Shown piece by piece: positions 34,619 to 43,381 of a DNA stretch of 55,486 nucleotides. The notes beneath the pieces were generated by a model. It was not told the origin of the DNA. It saw only the letters and a list, made by a program, of their open reading frames with translations, and searched no databases. The stretch's first letter is position 1. Each line of letters begins with the position of its first letter. The position numbers were made by a program, and so were the translations under genes. The DNA is from HGM04593 sp045654645. Its GTDB lineage: Bacteria > Bacteroidota > Bacteroidia > Bacteroidales > Bacteroidaceae. The stretch covers positions 1-55,486 of the forward strand of contig JAZONR010000076.1 in assembly GCA_045654645.1 (NCBI GenBank), given 5' to 3'.

Positions 34619-36514
34619 ATGGGAAAAATCATTGGTATTGACTTGGGTACAACAAACTCTTGTGTATCAGTTTTCGAGGGCAACGAGCCCGTAGTAATCA
34701 CAAACAGCGAGGGCAAGCGCACCACTCCTTCAATTGTTGCATTTGACAACAACGGCGAGCGCAAAATTGGCGACCCTGCCAAGCGTCAGGCGGTAACAAA
34801 CCCCCAGCGCACCATCTTCTCAATCAAGCGTTTTATGGGCGAGAACTGGGCGCAGGTCAGCAAGGAGATTTCTCGCGTTCCTTATAAGGTGGTAGAGGAG
34901 AACAATATGCCCCGCGTAGACATCGACGGCCGTCTCTACACACCCCAGGAGATTTCGGCAATGATTCTTCAGAAGATGAAGAAGACAGCCGAGGAGTATC
35001 TGGGCCAGGAGGTTACCGAGGCGGTAATCACCGTTCCTGCCTACTTCAGCGACAGCCAGCGCCAGGCAACAAAAGAGGCCGGACAGATTGCCGGTCTCGA
35101 GGTTAAGCGCATTGTCAATGAGCCCACAGCTGCAGCTCTTGCCTATGGCGTAGACAAGGCCAACAAGGATATGAAGATTGCTGTATTCGACCTTGGTGGC
35201 GGTACATTCGATATTTCAATCCTTGAGTTCGGCGGCGGCGTGTTCGAGGTGCTCTCTACCAACGGCGACACACACCTTGGTGGTGATGACTTTGACCAGG
35301 TAATCATCGACTGGCTTGCAAGCGAGTTCAAGGCCGAGGAGGGCGCAGACCTCAAAGCCGACCCAATGGCACTGCAGCGTCTCAAGGAGGCTGCCGAGAA
35401 GGCAAAGATTGAGTTGTCATCAACAACATCAACAGAGATTAACCTCCCCTATATCACTGCTGTCAATGGTATGCCCAAGCACCTTGTTAAGACCTTGACA
35501 CGCGCCAAGTTCGAGTCATTGGCACACAACCTCATTCAGGCTTGTCTCGAGCCCTGCAAGAAGGCAATGAGCGACGCAGGCTTGAGCAACTCCGACATCG
35601 ATGAGGTTATCCTCGTAGGTGGCTCAACACGTATCCCCGCAGTTCAGAAAATTGTAGAGGACTTCTTTGGCAAGGCTCCTTCAAAGGGCGTAAACCCCGA
35701 TGAGGTTGTTGCCGTAGGTGCTGCCATCCAGGGCGCCATCCTCAACAAGGAGGGCGGTGTAAGCGACATCGTATTGCTCGACGTTACTCCCCTGTCAATG
35801 GGTATAGAGACCCTCGGCGGTGTAATGACAAAGCTCATAGACGCCAACACAACAATCCCCTGCAAGAAGAGCGAGACATTCTCTACCGCAGCCGACAACC
35901 AGACCGAGGTTACAATCCACGTTCTTCAGGGTGAGCGTCCTATGGCCAACCAGAACAAGTCTATCGGCCAGTTCAACCTCACCGGCATTGCTCCCGCACG
36001 TCGCGGTGTGCCCCAGATTGAGGTTACATTCGATATCGACGCCAACGGTATCCTCAAGGTATCTGCCAAGGACAAGGCGACAGGCAAGGAGCAGGCTATC
36101 CGCATCGAGGCATCATCAGGCCTCAGCAAGGAGGAGATTGAGCGTATGAAGGCCGAGGCTGAGGCTAATGCCGATGCCGACAAGAAGGAGCGCGAGAAGA
36201 TTGACAAGCTGAACCAGGCCGACTCAATGGTATTCCAGACCAAGAACCAGCTTAGCGAGCTTGGCGACAAGATTCCCGCCGACAAGAAGGCCCCCATTGA
36301 GGCTGCCGTTCAGAAGCTCGAGGAGGCTCACAAGGCACAGGACCTCGCAGCCATTGATGCTGCAACAGCAGAGCTCAACAACGCTTGGCAGGCAGCCAGC
36401 GCCGAGATGTATGCACAGAGCGGTGCTCAGGGTGCACAGGGCGCACAGCAGCAGAGCAACGAGCAGAAGCACGGCGATGACGTCCAGGATGCCGAGTTCG
36501 AGGAAGTTAAGTAA
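34619..36514 (+). CDS. dnaK: Molecular chaperone DnaK (Hsp70)
   Basis: 631 residues. Starts MGKIIGIDLGTTNSCVSVFE; phosphate-binding motifs DLGGGTFDISIL and LVGGSTRIPAVQ; the interdomain linker DIVLLDVTPLSMG; substrate-binding domain with ISVS-type strands and a helical lid; and the C-terminal acidic tail ending DAEFEEVK, which contacts co-chaperones. It folds and refolds proteins in the cytoplasm with DnaJ and GrpE, neither of which is adjacent. A 17-bp-stem terminator follows. Confidence 0.99.
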   Translation: MGKIIGIDLGTTNSCVSVFEGNEPVVITNSEGKRTTPSIVAFDNNGERKIGDPAKRQAVTNPQRTIFSIKRFMGENWAQVSKEISRVPYKVVEENNMPRVDIDGRLYTPQEISAMILQKMKKTAEEYLGQEVTEAVITVPAYFSDSQRQATKEAGQIAGLEVKRIVNEPTAAALAYGVDKANKDMKIAVFDLGGGTFDISILEFGGGVFEVLSTNGDTHLGGDDFDQVIIDWLASEFKAEEGADLKADPMALQRLKEAAEKAKIELSSTTSTEINLPYITAVNGMPKHLVKTLTRAKFESLAHNLIQACLEPCKKAMSDAGLSNSDIDEVILVGGSTRIPAVQKIVEDFFGKAPSKGVNPDEVVAVGAAIQGAILNKEGGVSDIVLLDVTPLSMGIETLGGVMTKLIDANTTIPCKKSETFSTAADNQTEVTIHVLQGERPMANQNKSIGQFNLTGIAPARRGVPQIEVTFDIDANGILKVSAKDKATGKEQAIRIEASSGLSKEEIERMKAEAEANADADKKEREKIDKLNQADSMVFQTKNQLSELGDKIPADKKAPIEAAVQKLEEAHKAQDLAAIDAATAELNNAWQAASAEMYAQSGAQGAQGAQQQSNEQKHGDDVQDAEFEEVK

Positions 36515-36530
36515 ATAACTCATCCCCAAA

Positions 36531-36570
36531 AACAACAATGGCGGGCTGTCAGCCCGCCATTGTTGTTTTT
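36531..36570 (+). terminator. dnaK terminator
   Basis: A perfect 17-bp stem (36531-36547 with 36551-36567) with loop GTC, running into TTTTT. It starts 17 bases past the stop codon. Confidence 0.93.
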
Positions 36571-36604
36571 AAGAGTTTACCGGTATTAATTTTCATCGGA
36601 TATC

Positions 36605-36635
36605 TTTAGATTTTAATAGCATTTCACTACTTTTG
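36605..36635 (+). promoter_or_regulatory. Promoter of the 117-aa secreted protein gene
   Basis: TTTA (36605-36608), 19 bases, TACTTTTG (36628-36635). The -7 box is perfect; the -33 has one mismatch. The leader is about 28 bases. Confidence 0.6.
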
Positions 36636-36669
36636 GCAAACAAAAGGACTATTTACAAAAACGAATAAT

Positions 36670-37023
36670 ATGAAAAGCACTCTTATAACCTTAATTGCCC
36701 TTATGGCATCCGTGTTCAGCGTGTGCGCATCACCACAAACACCTATCAAAAAACTGGAGAAACTTGTGGACAAGGTCGAGAAGAAACACGCCTCCTATGA
36801 CGAAGAAGATTGGAAGGAGGTAGCCGAGGAGTATGCCGAGATAAAGGAGGAGTTCGAGAAGTATGAATATACCAAGCAAGAACTCAAGGAGATTGGCAAG
36901 CTCAAGGGACGTCTCAAGGGCTACATAACAAAGAAGAGCATCAAGAAGTTCAGCAAAAGCGTTGAGGATTTTGCCAACGAGCTTGGAGGAGGAATAGAGG
37001 GCTTCTTGGAGAGCCTTAAATAA
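36670..37023 (+). CDS. Small exported helical protein (DUF6565-like)
   Basis: 117 residues. Signal peptide MKSTLITLIALMASVFSVCA; a Cys is present near the cleavage site, but the context SVCAS is a poor lipobox. The mature part is charged and helical (KKLEKLVDKVEKKHASYDEE, then DWKEVAEEYAEIKEEFEKYEYTKQ) and ends LGGGIEGFLESLK. The DW...Y...K pattern resembles small periplasmic Bacteroidales proteins I associate with DUF6565; function is unknown. It is a single-gene transcript with its own promoter. Confidence 0.75.
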   Translation: MKSTLITLIALMASVFSVCASPQTPIKKLEKLVDKVEKKHASYDEEDWKEVAEEYAEIKEEFEKYEYTKQELKEIGKLKGRLKGYITKKSIKKFSKSVEDFANELGGGIEGFLESLK

Positions 37024-37109
37024 CGAATTACAATTTTATGGCGGACAATGTGCCGCCATAAATTATCCACGGGCGTTGCCTTTCAGAGACTGCAAAAAAT
37101 GCGGTATAA

Positions 37110-37141
37110 TTTCATTTTTAGAATAATAAGGAGTAATTTTG
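37110..37141 (+). promoter_or_regulatory. Promoter of the PHP / phosphoethanolamine transferase operon
   Basis: TTTC (37110-37113), 20 bases, TAATTTTG (37134-37141). The -7 box is perfect. Its position excludes a TTG start at 37139 and supports the ATG at 37163. Confidence 0.6.
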
Positions 37142-37162
37142 TCGGCTGGAACATATTATATT

Positions 37163-38368
37163 ATGAAGTTTCTACATAAGATTTTACACATTCTCCTTAA
37201 ATCATTAGCAGCGGTACTGCTCGTCGCATTGATGATTATTGTTGGCACAAGCATCAGTTTCATCTATGACTTTGCCAAGCCGCAACCATTCTGCGGCCCC
37301 AATATTTTCAACCCCTACAGAAACATAGACACGGCACACTGCTGGAAAAAGGCCAATTTCCACACCCACACACGCGTGAAAGGCATAATGAACGAATGTA
37401 AATATTGGCCGGGAGACGTTCACAAGGCCTATGAACGCCTGGACTATGACATTGTAACATTCTCCAACCACAACGAGCTCACCAAGCACCCGTTTGACAG
37501 CACACTGCAAGTTAATCTCTATGAGCACGGCTACAACTTTTTCAAATTCCACAAACTTGTGTTCGGGTGCAAAGATGTAAATCATTTCGATCACCTGCTG
37601 CCGCTGCTTGCTTCTCAAAGACAGTTCCAAATGGATATGCTCTCCAAGGAGTGCGACATCCTGCAGTTTAACCACCCGTTGCACACACTGCTCACTACCG
37701 ACGGAATTCTTGAAAAGGTTGGTGGTTACGACATTATGGAGCTCGACTGCGAAGATTGCAGTGAGAACATCTTTTGGGACAAGGCCCTTAGCGCGGGACG
37801 CTACAGTTTCGGCCTTGCCAACGACGACCTTCACCGTCCACACAAGTCATTTGCCATTGCCAGACGCTGTAATTTCGTCTGCACCCCTTCGGGCAGATAC
37901 GAAGATATCAAGAACACCCTGCTCAACGGTTGCTACTACTCTATGAGGTTGCCCGATTATGGCAATGGCAACTGGGAGGTAAAATACAAAAGAAACAAGG
38001 AGCTGCCTCGTGTAACAGAGATTGGATTGCGGGAAGAGACAATATTCATTGGCCTGTCTCAAATGGCCGACAGCATAAAGGTTTTTGGCCAAAATCACAC
38101 CACTCTGTTGAACGTAACAAACAGTTGCTTTGCAGAATACAGGATGAGGGAGAGCGACCCCTATGCTCGCTTTACGGTATATTTTCCAACGGGCGAGGTG
38201 CTTTTCTCAAACCCTTTTGCACGCTACGATGCCAGCCGGGCCGATAGCCCCGTGAACACACATACACACAGCGTAAACATAACACTAACAATTCTTTTTA
38301 ACACAATGCTACTGACACTGCTTGCGTTGCTTGCCTACACTATATATAAAATATTTAAGAAAAAATGA
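37163..38368 (+). CDS. Membrane-anchored PHP-domain phosphoesterase
   Basis: 401 residues from the ATG at 37163. Membrane segments at about 10-33 and about 375-395 flank an exported PHP domain. PHP metal ligands are visible: NFHTHT (His67, His69), SNHNE (His103), QFNHP (His171), MELDCED and the closing DDLH (Asp222, His224). PHP domains hydrolyse phosphoesters with two or three metal ions. Overlapping the next gene by four bases (ATGA), it is translationally coupled to a phosphoethanolamine-transferase-like enzyme. This suggests a shared substrate in the envelope, for example a lipid phosphate. The exact substrate is inference. Confidence 0.82.
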   Translation: MKFLHKILHILLKSLAAVLLVALMIIVGTSISFIYDFAKPQPFCGPNIFNPYRNIDTAHCWKKANFHTHTRVKGIMNECKYWPGDVHKAYERLDYDIVTFSNHNELTKHPFDSTLQVNLYEHGYNFFKFHKLVFGCKDVNHFDHLLPLLASQRQFQMDMLSKECDILQFNHPLHTLLTTDGILEKVGGYDIMELDCEDCSENIFWDKALSAGRYSFGLANDDLHRPHKSFAIARRCNFVCTPSGRYEDIKNTLLNGCYYSMRLPDYGNGNWEVKYKRNKELPRVTEIGLREETIFIGLSQMADSIKVFGQNHTTLLNVTNSCFAEYRMRESDPYARFTVYFPTGEVLFSNPFARYDASRADSPVNTHTHSVNITLTILFNTMLLTLLALLAYTIYKIFKKK

Positions 38369-39903
38369 AACTTGATTTTCTAAAGAGACCACAAGGAATA
38401 ACAGGTATCTGCTTTGTGCTGAGCCTATACACCACCATTGCCTTCCACTTTCCCGCATTCAGTGCTGTGATTGAGAACATAGACTGCAACTGGAACGGAG
38501 CACTCATCTTCTCGAGTGTGGCCGTGCTGATGCTCACCCTCAACTATCTGCTCTACTATCTGCTGCTGTGGATAGGGCGAGCAGTGGGAAAAGCTATAAT
38601 AGCATTCACCTTCATAGGCGATGCCATATGTCTCTATTTCATAAACACCTACAACGTACTCATCACCGACAGTATGATGGGTAATGTCTTCAACACACGC
38701 ACCAGCGAAGCATCGGGTTTCTTTTCAGTGGCAGCCATTTTCTATGTGTTGCTTTTGGGTGTTCCACCCTGCATATACCTTTTTGCCAAAAAGACAAACT
38801 ATGCCACATTCAAGCGCTTCCTTGTAAACATTGGAACAGCACTGCTGATAACCCTGCTCACCATACTTGCCAATGCGCGCAACATTCTGTGGATAGACAA
38901 CAACTCCACGCAATTGGGCAGTTTGTTGATGCCCTGGTCCTACACAATCAACTCCATACGCTACTATAACTTTGAGAAGGAGCGCAACAGACAGGAGATA
39001 TCGCTGCCCGATGCACAGTTCACCACCGACAGCAAGGATGTGTGCGTGCTCATCATTGGCGAGTCGGCACGCAGACAGAATTTCTCTCTTTATGGATATG
39101 AGAGAGAGACCAACCCGCTGCTTGCAGGCGACAGCGTAAAGAGCTACATTGCCGAATCGGATGCCACATACACCACTGCAGCCGTAAAGGCTATCTTGGA
39201 CCACAAGAAAACAGGCAAGCTATATGAAATTCTCCCCAACTACCTTCACCGCAACGGGGTAGATGTTGTGTGGCGCACATCGAACTGGGGCGAGCCGCCG
39301 CTACACATTGAAAAATACTTCAACCACAAGGACCTTGCCGCACTGCATCCGGGAAGCGACAGCAAATATGACGGCGTGCTGCTTGCCGGCCTTGGCAATG
39401 AGATAGCAGCGTGCGACAAGGAGAAGCAGCTCATAGTGCTACATCTGAGCACAAGCCACGGCCCCGAATACAACAAGAAATACCCCGCACAGTTTGAAAA
39501 ATTCACACCTGTGTGCAACACCGTAGAGGTTTCAACAGCAGATAGAGAGGGACTGCTCAATGCCTATGACAACTCAATCCTCTACACCGACTACATTATA
39601 CACAGCGTCATCGATACCCTTAAACAGCTTACAGACAAACGCTGTTGCGTAATTTTTGTATCAGACCACGGAGAGTCTCTTGGCGAGAACAACAATTTTA
39701 TGCACGGCACACCCAAGGCCATAGCCCCTAAGGAGCAGTATGAAATCCCGTTCATTGTGTGGAAGAACGACAACCACACACGCCTGAAGGAGCTCGACAA
39801 GGTTGAGCAACACTATGTCTTCCACAGCATTATGAACTGGTTTGGAATGAGAAGCAAGTTCTACAATGAGAATATGAACATCTTTGAACCTGAAAACATT
39901 TGA
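38365..39903 (+). CDS. Phosphoethanolamine transferase-like sulfatase-fold enzyme (EptA/CptA type)
   Basis: 512 residues. Five N-terminal membrane segments (up to about residue 170), then a periplasmic alkaline-phosphatase/sulfatase-fold domain from about 220. Motifs: LIIGESARRQNFSLYGYERETNP with Glu233 as zinc ligand; the nucleophile Thr is expected in DATYTTAA (266-273); SDHGESLGE (Asp434, His435) and MHGTP (His447) complete the metal site. EptA-family enzymes move phosphoethanolamine from phosphatidylethanolamine to lipid A or core sugars, raising cationic-peptide resistance. The nucleophile region is less conserved than in proteobacterial EptA, so the acceptor may differ. It overlaps the PHP gene by four bases. 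Confidence 0.88.
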   Translation: MKLDFLKRPQGITGICFVLSLYTTIAFHFPAFSAVIENIDCNWNGALIFSSVAVLMLTLNYLLYYLLLWIGRAVGKAIIAFTFIGDAICLYFINTYNVLITDSMMGNVFNTRTSEASGFFSVAAIFYVLLLGVPPCIYLFAKKTNYATFKRFLVNIGTALLITLLTILANARNILWIDNNSTQLGSLLMPWSYTINSIRYYNFEKERNRQEISLPDAQFTTDSKDVCVLIIGESARRQNFSLYGYERETNPLLAGDSVKSYIAESDATYTTAAVKAILDHKKTGKLYEILPNYLHRNGVDVVWRTSNWGEPPLHIEKYFNHKDLAALHPGSDSKYDGVLLAGLGNEIAACDKEKQLIVLHLSTSHGPEYNKKYPAQFEKFTPVCNTVEVSTADREGLLNAYDNSILYTDYIIHSVIDTLKQLTDKRCCVIFVSDHGESLGENNNFMHGTPKAIAPKEQYEIPFIVWKNDNHTRLKELDKVEQHYVFHSIMNWFGMRSKFYNENMNIFEPENI

Positions 39904-39906
39904 ACT

Positions 39907-40083
39907 ATGGAACTACCCAATGACCCTATGATGCTTTTCAGCACTGTCAATATGTATCTGCGCGACCGCTACGACTCGCTTGATGAGTTGTGTGCCGACC
40001 TTGACATAGAACGCGCCGAGCTTGAAGAGAAACTGCGCGCTGCAGGCTTCGAATACAGTGCCGAGAATAACAAATTCTGGTAA
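39907..40083 (+). CDS. DUF4250 domain-containing protein
   Basis: 58 residues starting 4 bases after the transferase stop. It begins MELPNDPMMLFSTVNMYLRD, then YDSLDELCADLDIERAELEE, and ends SAENNKFW. This matches the small DUF4250 family across nearly its whole length; the middle looks like a helix-turn-helix (SLDELCADLDIERAEL). Function is unknown. It closes the PHP operon and is followed by a hairpin. Confidence 0.93.
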   Translation: MELPNDPMMLFSTVNMYLRDRYDSLDELCADLDIERAELEEKLRAAGFEYSAENNKFW

Positions 40084-40124
40084 CATTGAAACGAGGGTAA
40101 CCCACGGTTATCCTCGTTTCAATG
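40084..40124 (+). terminator. Terminator after the DUF4250 gene
   Basis: A 19-bp stem with one G-T wobble (40084-40102 with 40106-40124) and loop CAC, directly overlapping the end of the gene. The T-run is weak (TGTTTGG). Confidence 0.75.
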
Positions 40125-40266
40125 TTTGGATTTGAATAAAAAGAGCTGTCCTTAGGCTTTCGAAGGCTCCAAAAACAGTGGCCTCTAATCGTAAACCGGG
40201 ATTTTGCAAACAAGCATAACTGCAAAAGAGTCTTTTGAATCAAGCCCTTGCTGTATATACTCTTTA

Positions 40267-41139
40267 CTATAGATTCACCCCCACCACATCGGTAAATATC
40301 CTGAGACCATCCATAGTGGTGCTAAAATATATTGCACCGCCCGAAGCACGAAAAATCTTCTCAACCGACATCGAGAGGTTGCGCTCGTGCTGTGGATAGC
40401 GCTCATAATCGGGTACTATAACATTGCCCGACTGCAAGCCGGCAAGCATTTCGCAGAAGCAACAAGCTGTTTCATAGGTATCAATTCCGTTTGGAGCGCC
40501 ATAGTTGTAGACACCACCCTGCAAGCCAAAGGTTATTGGCAAAAACTCCACGACATCGCGCACCCAGGTTATGCCGCGATACTCGCGTACAGGGAATATC
40601 AACTTGCCACGCTCCCTTATCGCCCGCGCAATGTTCAGCACAAAATTGGCGTGCACAAGCATACCGCTGCGCTCCTTATCATACATCCACGATGCACGCA
40701 GCACCACTGCTGCAGGGCACATTTCAAGAACGCGTTGCTCGGCCTCGAGTTTATGACGGCCATACACATTCTCGGGCGAGACGGTAACCTCCTCGGAGAG
40801 CAAGCCGCTCTCCCAGTTTCCATTATAAACCTGGTCGCTCGAGAAAAAGACAAGCTTGGCTCCATAGCGTGCAGAGGCCAAAGCCACATTCACAGCGCCT
40901 GTAACATTGACACTGTAACTCTCATCGGGGTGCTGTTCGCAATAACCGGTGTTCGATAATGCCGCAAGGTGCACCACAACCTGCGGTGTGTGTGCAAGAA
41001 AATAGCTGTCTACCGAAACAGCGTCGGTAATATCCAACTCCTGATGTGAAGGGGTCAGCAACAAATAGTCATTGCGCCATCGCTCCACCACGCGGCTACC
41101 GACAAAGCCACTCGCACCTGTTATAAGAATCTTTTTCAT
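40267..41139 (-). CDS. SDR-family sugar-nucleotide reductase (RmlD-like)
   Basis: 290 residues. Extended short-chain dehydrogenase: GASGFVG (8-14) binds NAD(P); FSSDQVYNG (99-107) and the catalytic Tyr126-x3-Lys130 (VYGRHKLEAE) are intact. It looks like dTDP-4-dehydrorhamnose reductase (RmlD/RfbD) and atypical SDRs around it; no other rhamnose genes are near. It is the last gene of the propeller-TonB receptor operon, 28 bases after the receptor. It may modify an imported or surface-linked sugar, or simply be carried along. Confidence 0.8.
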   Translation of the reverse strand: MKKILITGASGFVGSRVVERWRNDYLLLTPSHQELDITDAVSVDSYFLAHTPQVVVHLAALSNTGYCEQHPDESYSVNVTGAVNVALASARYGAKLVFFSSDQVYNGNWESGLLSEEVTVSPENVYGRHKLEAEQRVLEMCPAAVVLRASWMYDKERSGMLVHANFVLNIARAIRERGKLIFPVREYRGITWVRDVVEFLPITFGLQGGVYNYGAPNGIDTYETACCFCEMLAGLQSGNVIVPDYERYPQHERNLSMSVEKIFRASGGAIYFSTTMDGLRIFTDVVGVNL

Positions 41140-41167
41140 AGTGCGAAGATAAAGAAAAGTTTTGCTA

Positions 41168-43375
41168 TTACAAACTATACGTCAAACTCATTGCAACATT
41201 CCTTCCGGAAGCGCTGATACCACAGCTGTAAGGGCGGTAGCGCCTGTCGGCGATGTTCTCGAATGTTACATTGAGCGAGAAACCACGCACAAGTTGCAAC
41301 GACGCTCGCAAGTTTAGTGTGAGCCAAGCCGGTGAATAGGGGTTTCCGTTGGCATCAAGGGCATAGATTTCACTCTTTTCCCTCTCCTCTACCGGCATAT
41401 CGGCAGCCGCACACTGCGCCTGGAAAGCGGCAAAAGCCTCAACATTCAACCGCTCGTTCCTAAAGCCCACAGCCACACGCCCAAAAAGCGGCGCAGCATG
41501 GCGCGACGGCGACACCTCGCCATTGTCCATCTCTTCGAAACCGCGTTGCCAACTGACACGGGCAGCACCGTAGAACCATTGCGCAAAGTTGGCATCCACA
41601 GCAGCCTGAACACCCCACACATTTGCCGTTGCTGCATTCTGCAACGCCTGTACGCGGCACTCGTTCCCTTGGTACTCCATTGCCGGACTGCCATTGAAGA
41701 GAAAATCGCGGCGCACAATGGCATCGGTGAGGTGGGTATAATAGGCCGTTACATCGAATTTCAGGAAAGAGCCGATGTGCTTTGCAAAGCCAAACTCAAC
41801 ATTGTCGGCATACTCGGGTCTCAGCTTAGGATTGGGCACAGTTACGCAACCGTCAGCACTATCAAAGAGTTTGCCCATGTCATCGACATTCGGAGCACGG
41901 AAACCACGTGCATAGTTCAGGCGGAACAGCCAACCCGATAAGGGACGCCAATTGAGACCAACATTGCCGCTTACACTGCCGGCCGAAGATATCTGACGCG
42001 GTTCAAACGGAATTCCGTAGCCTACTGTTGAGAAATCGTTGTCTATCAGATAATAGTTATATCTGACACCTGCCGCAATGTTCAGACGACTGCTTAAATG
42101 CCACTCGGCCTGTGCAAAAATACCCGCACTATACCACTCTGCATTTGGATAGCGCGCCACCATTGATTCCGTTGTGTTGGTTACAATATCGGTAGCCAAG
42201 CCTTTTGAGCGCACATTATTCTGCACATACTCCGCACCATAGGAGATTGAAAGTCCGTTGGTTAGTGATTTTATAAAATCGACATTCGCACTCCAGGCAT
42301 CAACAGCCTCGCTCTGTGTCTCGCGCCTTGGTTTATTGAAATCGCGGCTAATGCGGCTCTCCTCAAAGCGTTGCAAGGCGAGGTTTATCTTCATTGAGTC
42401 GTACACAATACCACCACCGGTGTGCCTGGCACGTAAATGGTTCATCATCCAGAACTGCGGGCCATAGTTCCACTCGGCATAACGTGGCAAGCCACCACGC
42501 ATACGTTGGTGCCGGTCATAACGCGCATATTCCGAAGTCTCGCTCAGATGAAAAGCATATTCAAGATTCCAATCTCCAACAGGGACATAGCGCACCTTCT
42601 GCATAAAGTTGAACTGAGAATATCCGCTCGGTGTCTGCTTGCGTTTGTCCACATTGTCAATTACCAAATCCCCGACAGTTCCATCAGCTGCAATACCGGG
42701 AACAACAACGTATGACATCACATAGTCATCGGGGCCGCGCGTTCCCTGTTGCAAGTCGTCATAGGATGAATAGGTGAGGCTTGTGAGCAATGCCCAGCGT
42801 TTCCACCCCACCCCGACATTCAAGTGTGCTGTAAGCTCATTCGAAACAGTTGCTGTGCGCACAGTTGCCGCACCATATACAAGCGGAGACTTATCTTTAG
42901 ACAAACGCGGCTCAAGCGTTGAAAAGAGCATTACGCCACCAATGGCATCGCTACCATAGGCCACCGCACCGGGACCAAAGAGCACCTCGCTGTCAGCAAC
43001 GGCAAAGGGGTCGAGCGAAATGACATTCTGTATGTTTCCCGAACGGAAGATGGCAGTGTTCATACGCACACCGTCAATGCTGTAGAGCAGTCTGTTGGTG
43101 GCAAAGCCGCGTATCATAGGGCTACCGCCACCATACTGACTTTTCTGTATGAACACCTCTCCTGTGAGCGCCAACACATCGGCGGCTGTCTGCGGATTGA
43201 AAGTGTTGGCCTCATCGAATGAGAGTCGCGCAACCTTCACTGGCTGCGACTGGCTCTGTTGGCACCAACGGTTTGCCGACACCACTATCTCATCAAGTCT
43301 ATACATAAGGCTATCCTGTGCCAAGCCACAAACGACAAATGGCAAGAGCAAGAACAGCAGTAGCATTTTTTTCAT
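41168..43375 (-). CDS. Classical TonB-dependent outer-membrane receptor (HmuR/BtuB-like)
   Basis: 735 residues. Signal peptide (ends VVCGLAQ), a TonB box LDEIVVSANR at 27-36 immediately after it, plug about 40-160 (SPMIRGFATNRLLYSIDGVRM, VLFGPGAVAYGSDAIGGVM), then a barrel ending MSLTYSL. It lacks the carboxypeptidase-D domain of SusC proteins, so it is a metal-complex-type receptor. FRAP near 492 and NPKL near 513 resemble the FRAP/NPNL signature of heme receptors such as HmuR; heme or another iron complex, or cobalamin, is a reasonable but unproven ligand. It begins 6 bases after the second propeller gene and belongs to the same operon. Confidence 0.9.
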   Translation of the reverse strand: MKKMLLLFLLLPFVVCGLAQDSLMYRLDEIVVSANRWCQQSQSQPVKVARLSFDEANTFNPQTAADVLALTGEVFIQKSQYGGGSPMIRGFATNRLLYSIDGVRMNTAIFRSGNIQNVISLDPFAVADSEVLFGPGAVAYGSDAIGGVMLFSTLEPRLSKDKSPLVYGAATVRTATVSNELTAHLNVGVGWKRWALLTSLTYSSYDDLQQGTRGPDDYVMSYVVVPGIAADGTVGDLVIDNVDKRKQTPSGYSQFNFMQKVRYVPVGDWNLEYAFHLSETSEYARYDRHQRMRGGLPRYAEWNYGPQFWMMNHLRARHTGGGIVYDSMKINLALQRFEESRISRDFNKPRRETQSEAVDAWSANVDFIKSLTNGLSISYGAEYVQNNVRSKGLATDIVTNTTESMVARYPNAEWYSAGIFAQAEWHLSSRLNIAAGVRYNYYLIDNDFSTVGYGIPFEPRQISSAGSVSGNVGLNWRPLSGWLFRLNYARGFRAPNVDDMGKLFDSADGCVTVPNPKLRPEYADNVEFGFAKHIGSFLKFDVTAYYTHLTDAIVRRDFLFNGSPAMEYQGNECRVQALQNAATANVWGVQAAVDANFAQWFYGAARVSWQRGFEEMDNGEVSPSRHAAPLFGRVAVGFRNERLNVEAFAAFQAQCAAADMPVEEREKSEIYALDANGNPYSPAWLTLNLRASLQLVRGFSLNVTFENIADRRYRPYSCGISASGRNVAMSLTYSL

Positions 43376-43381
43376 ACTCCA

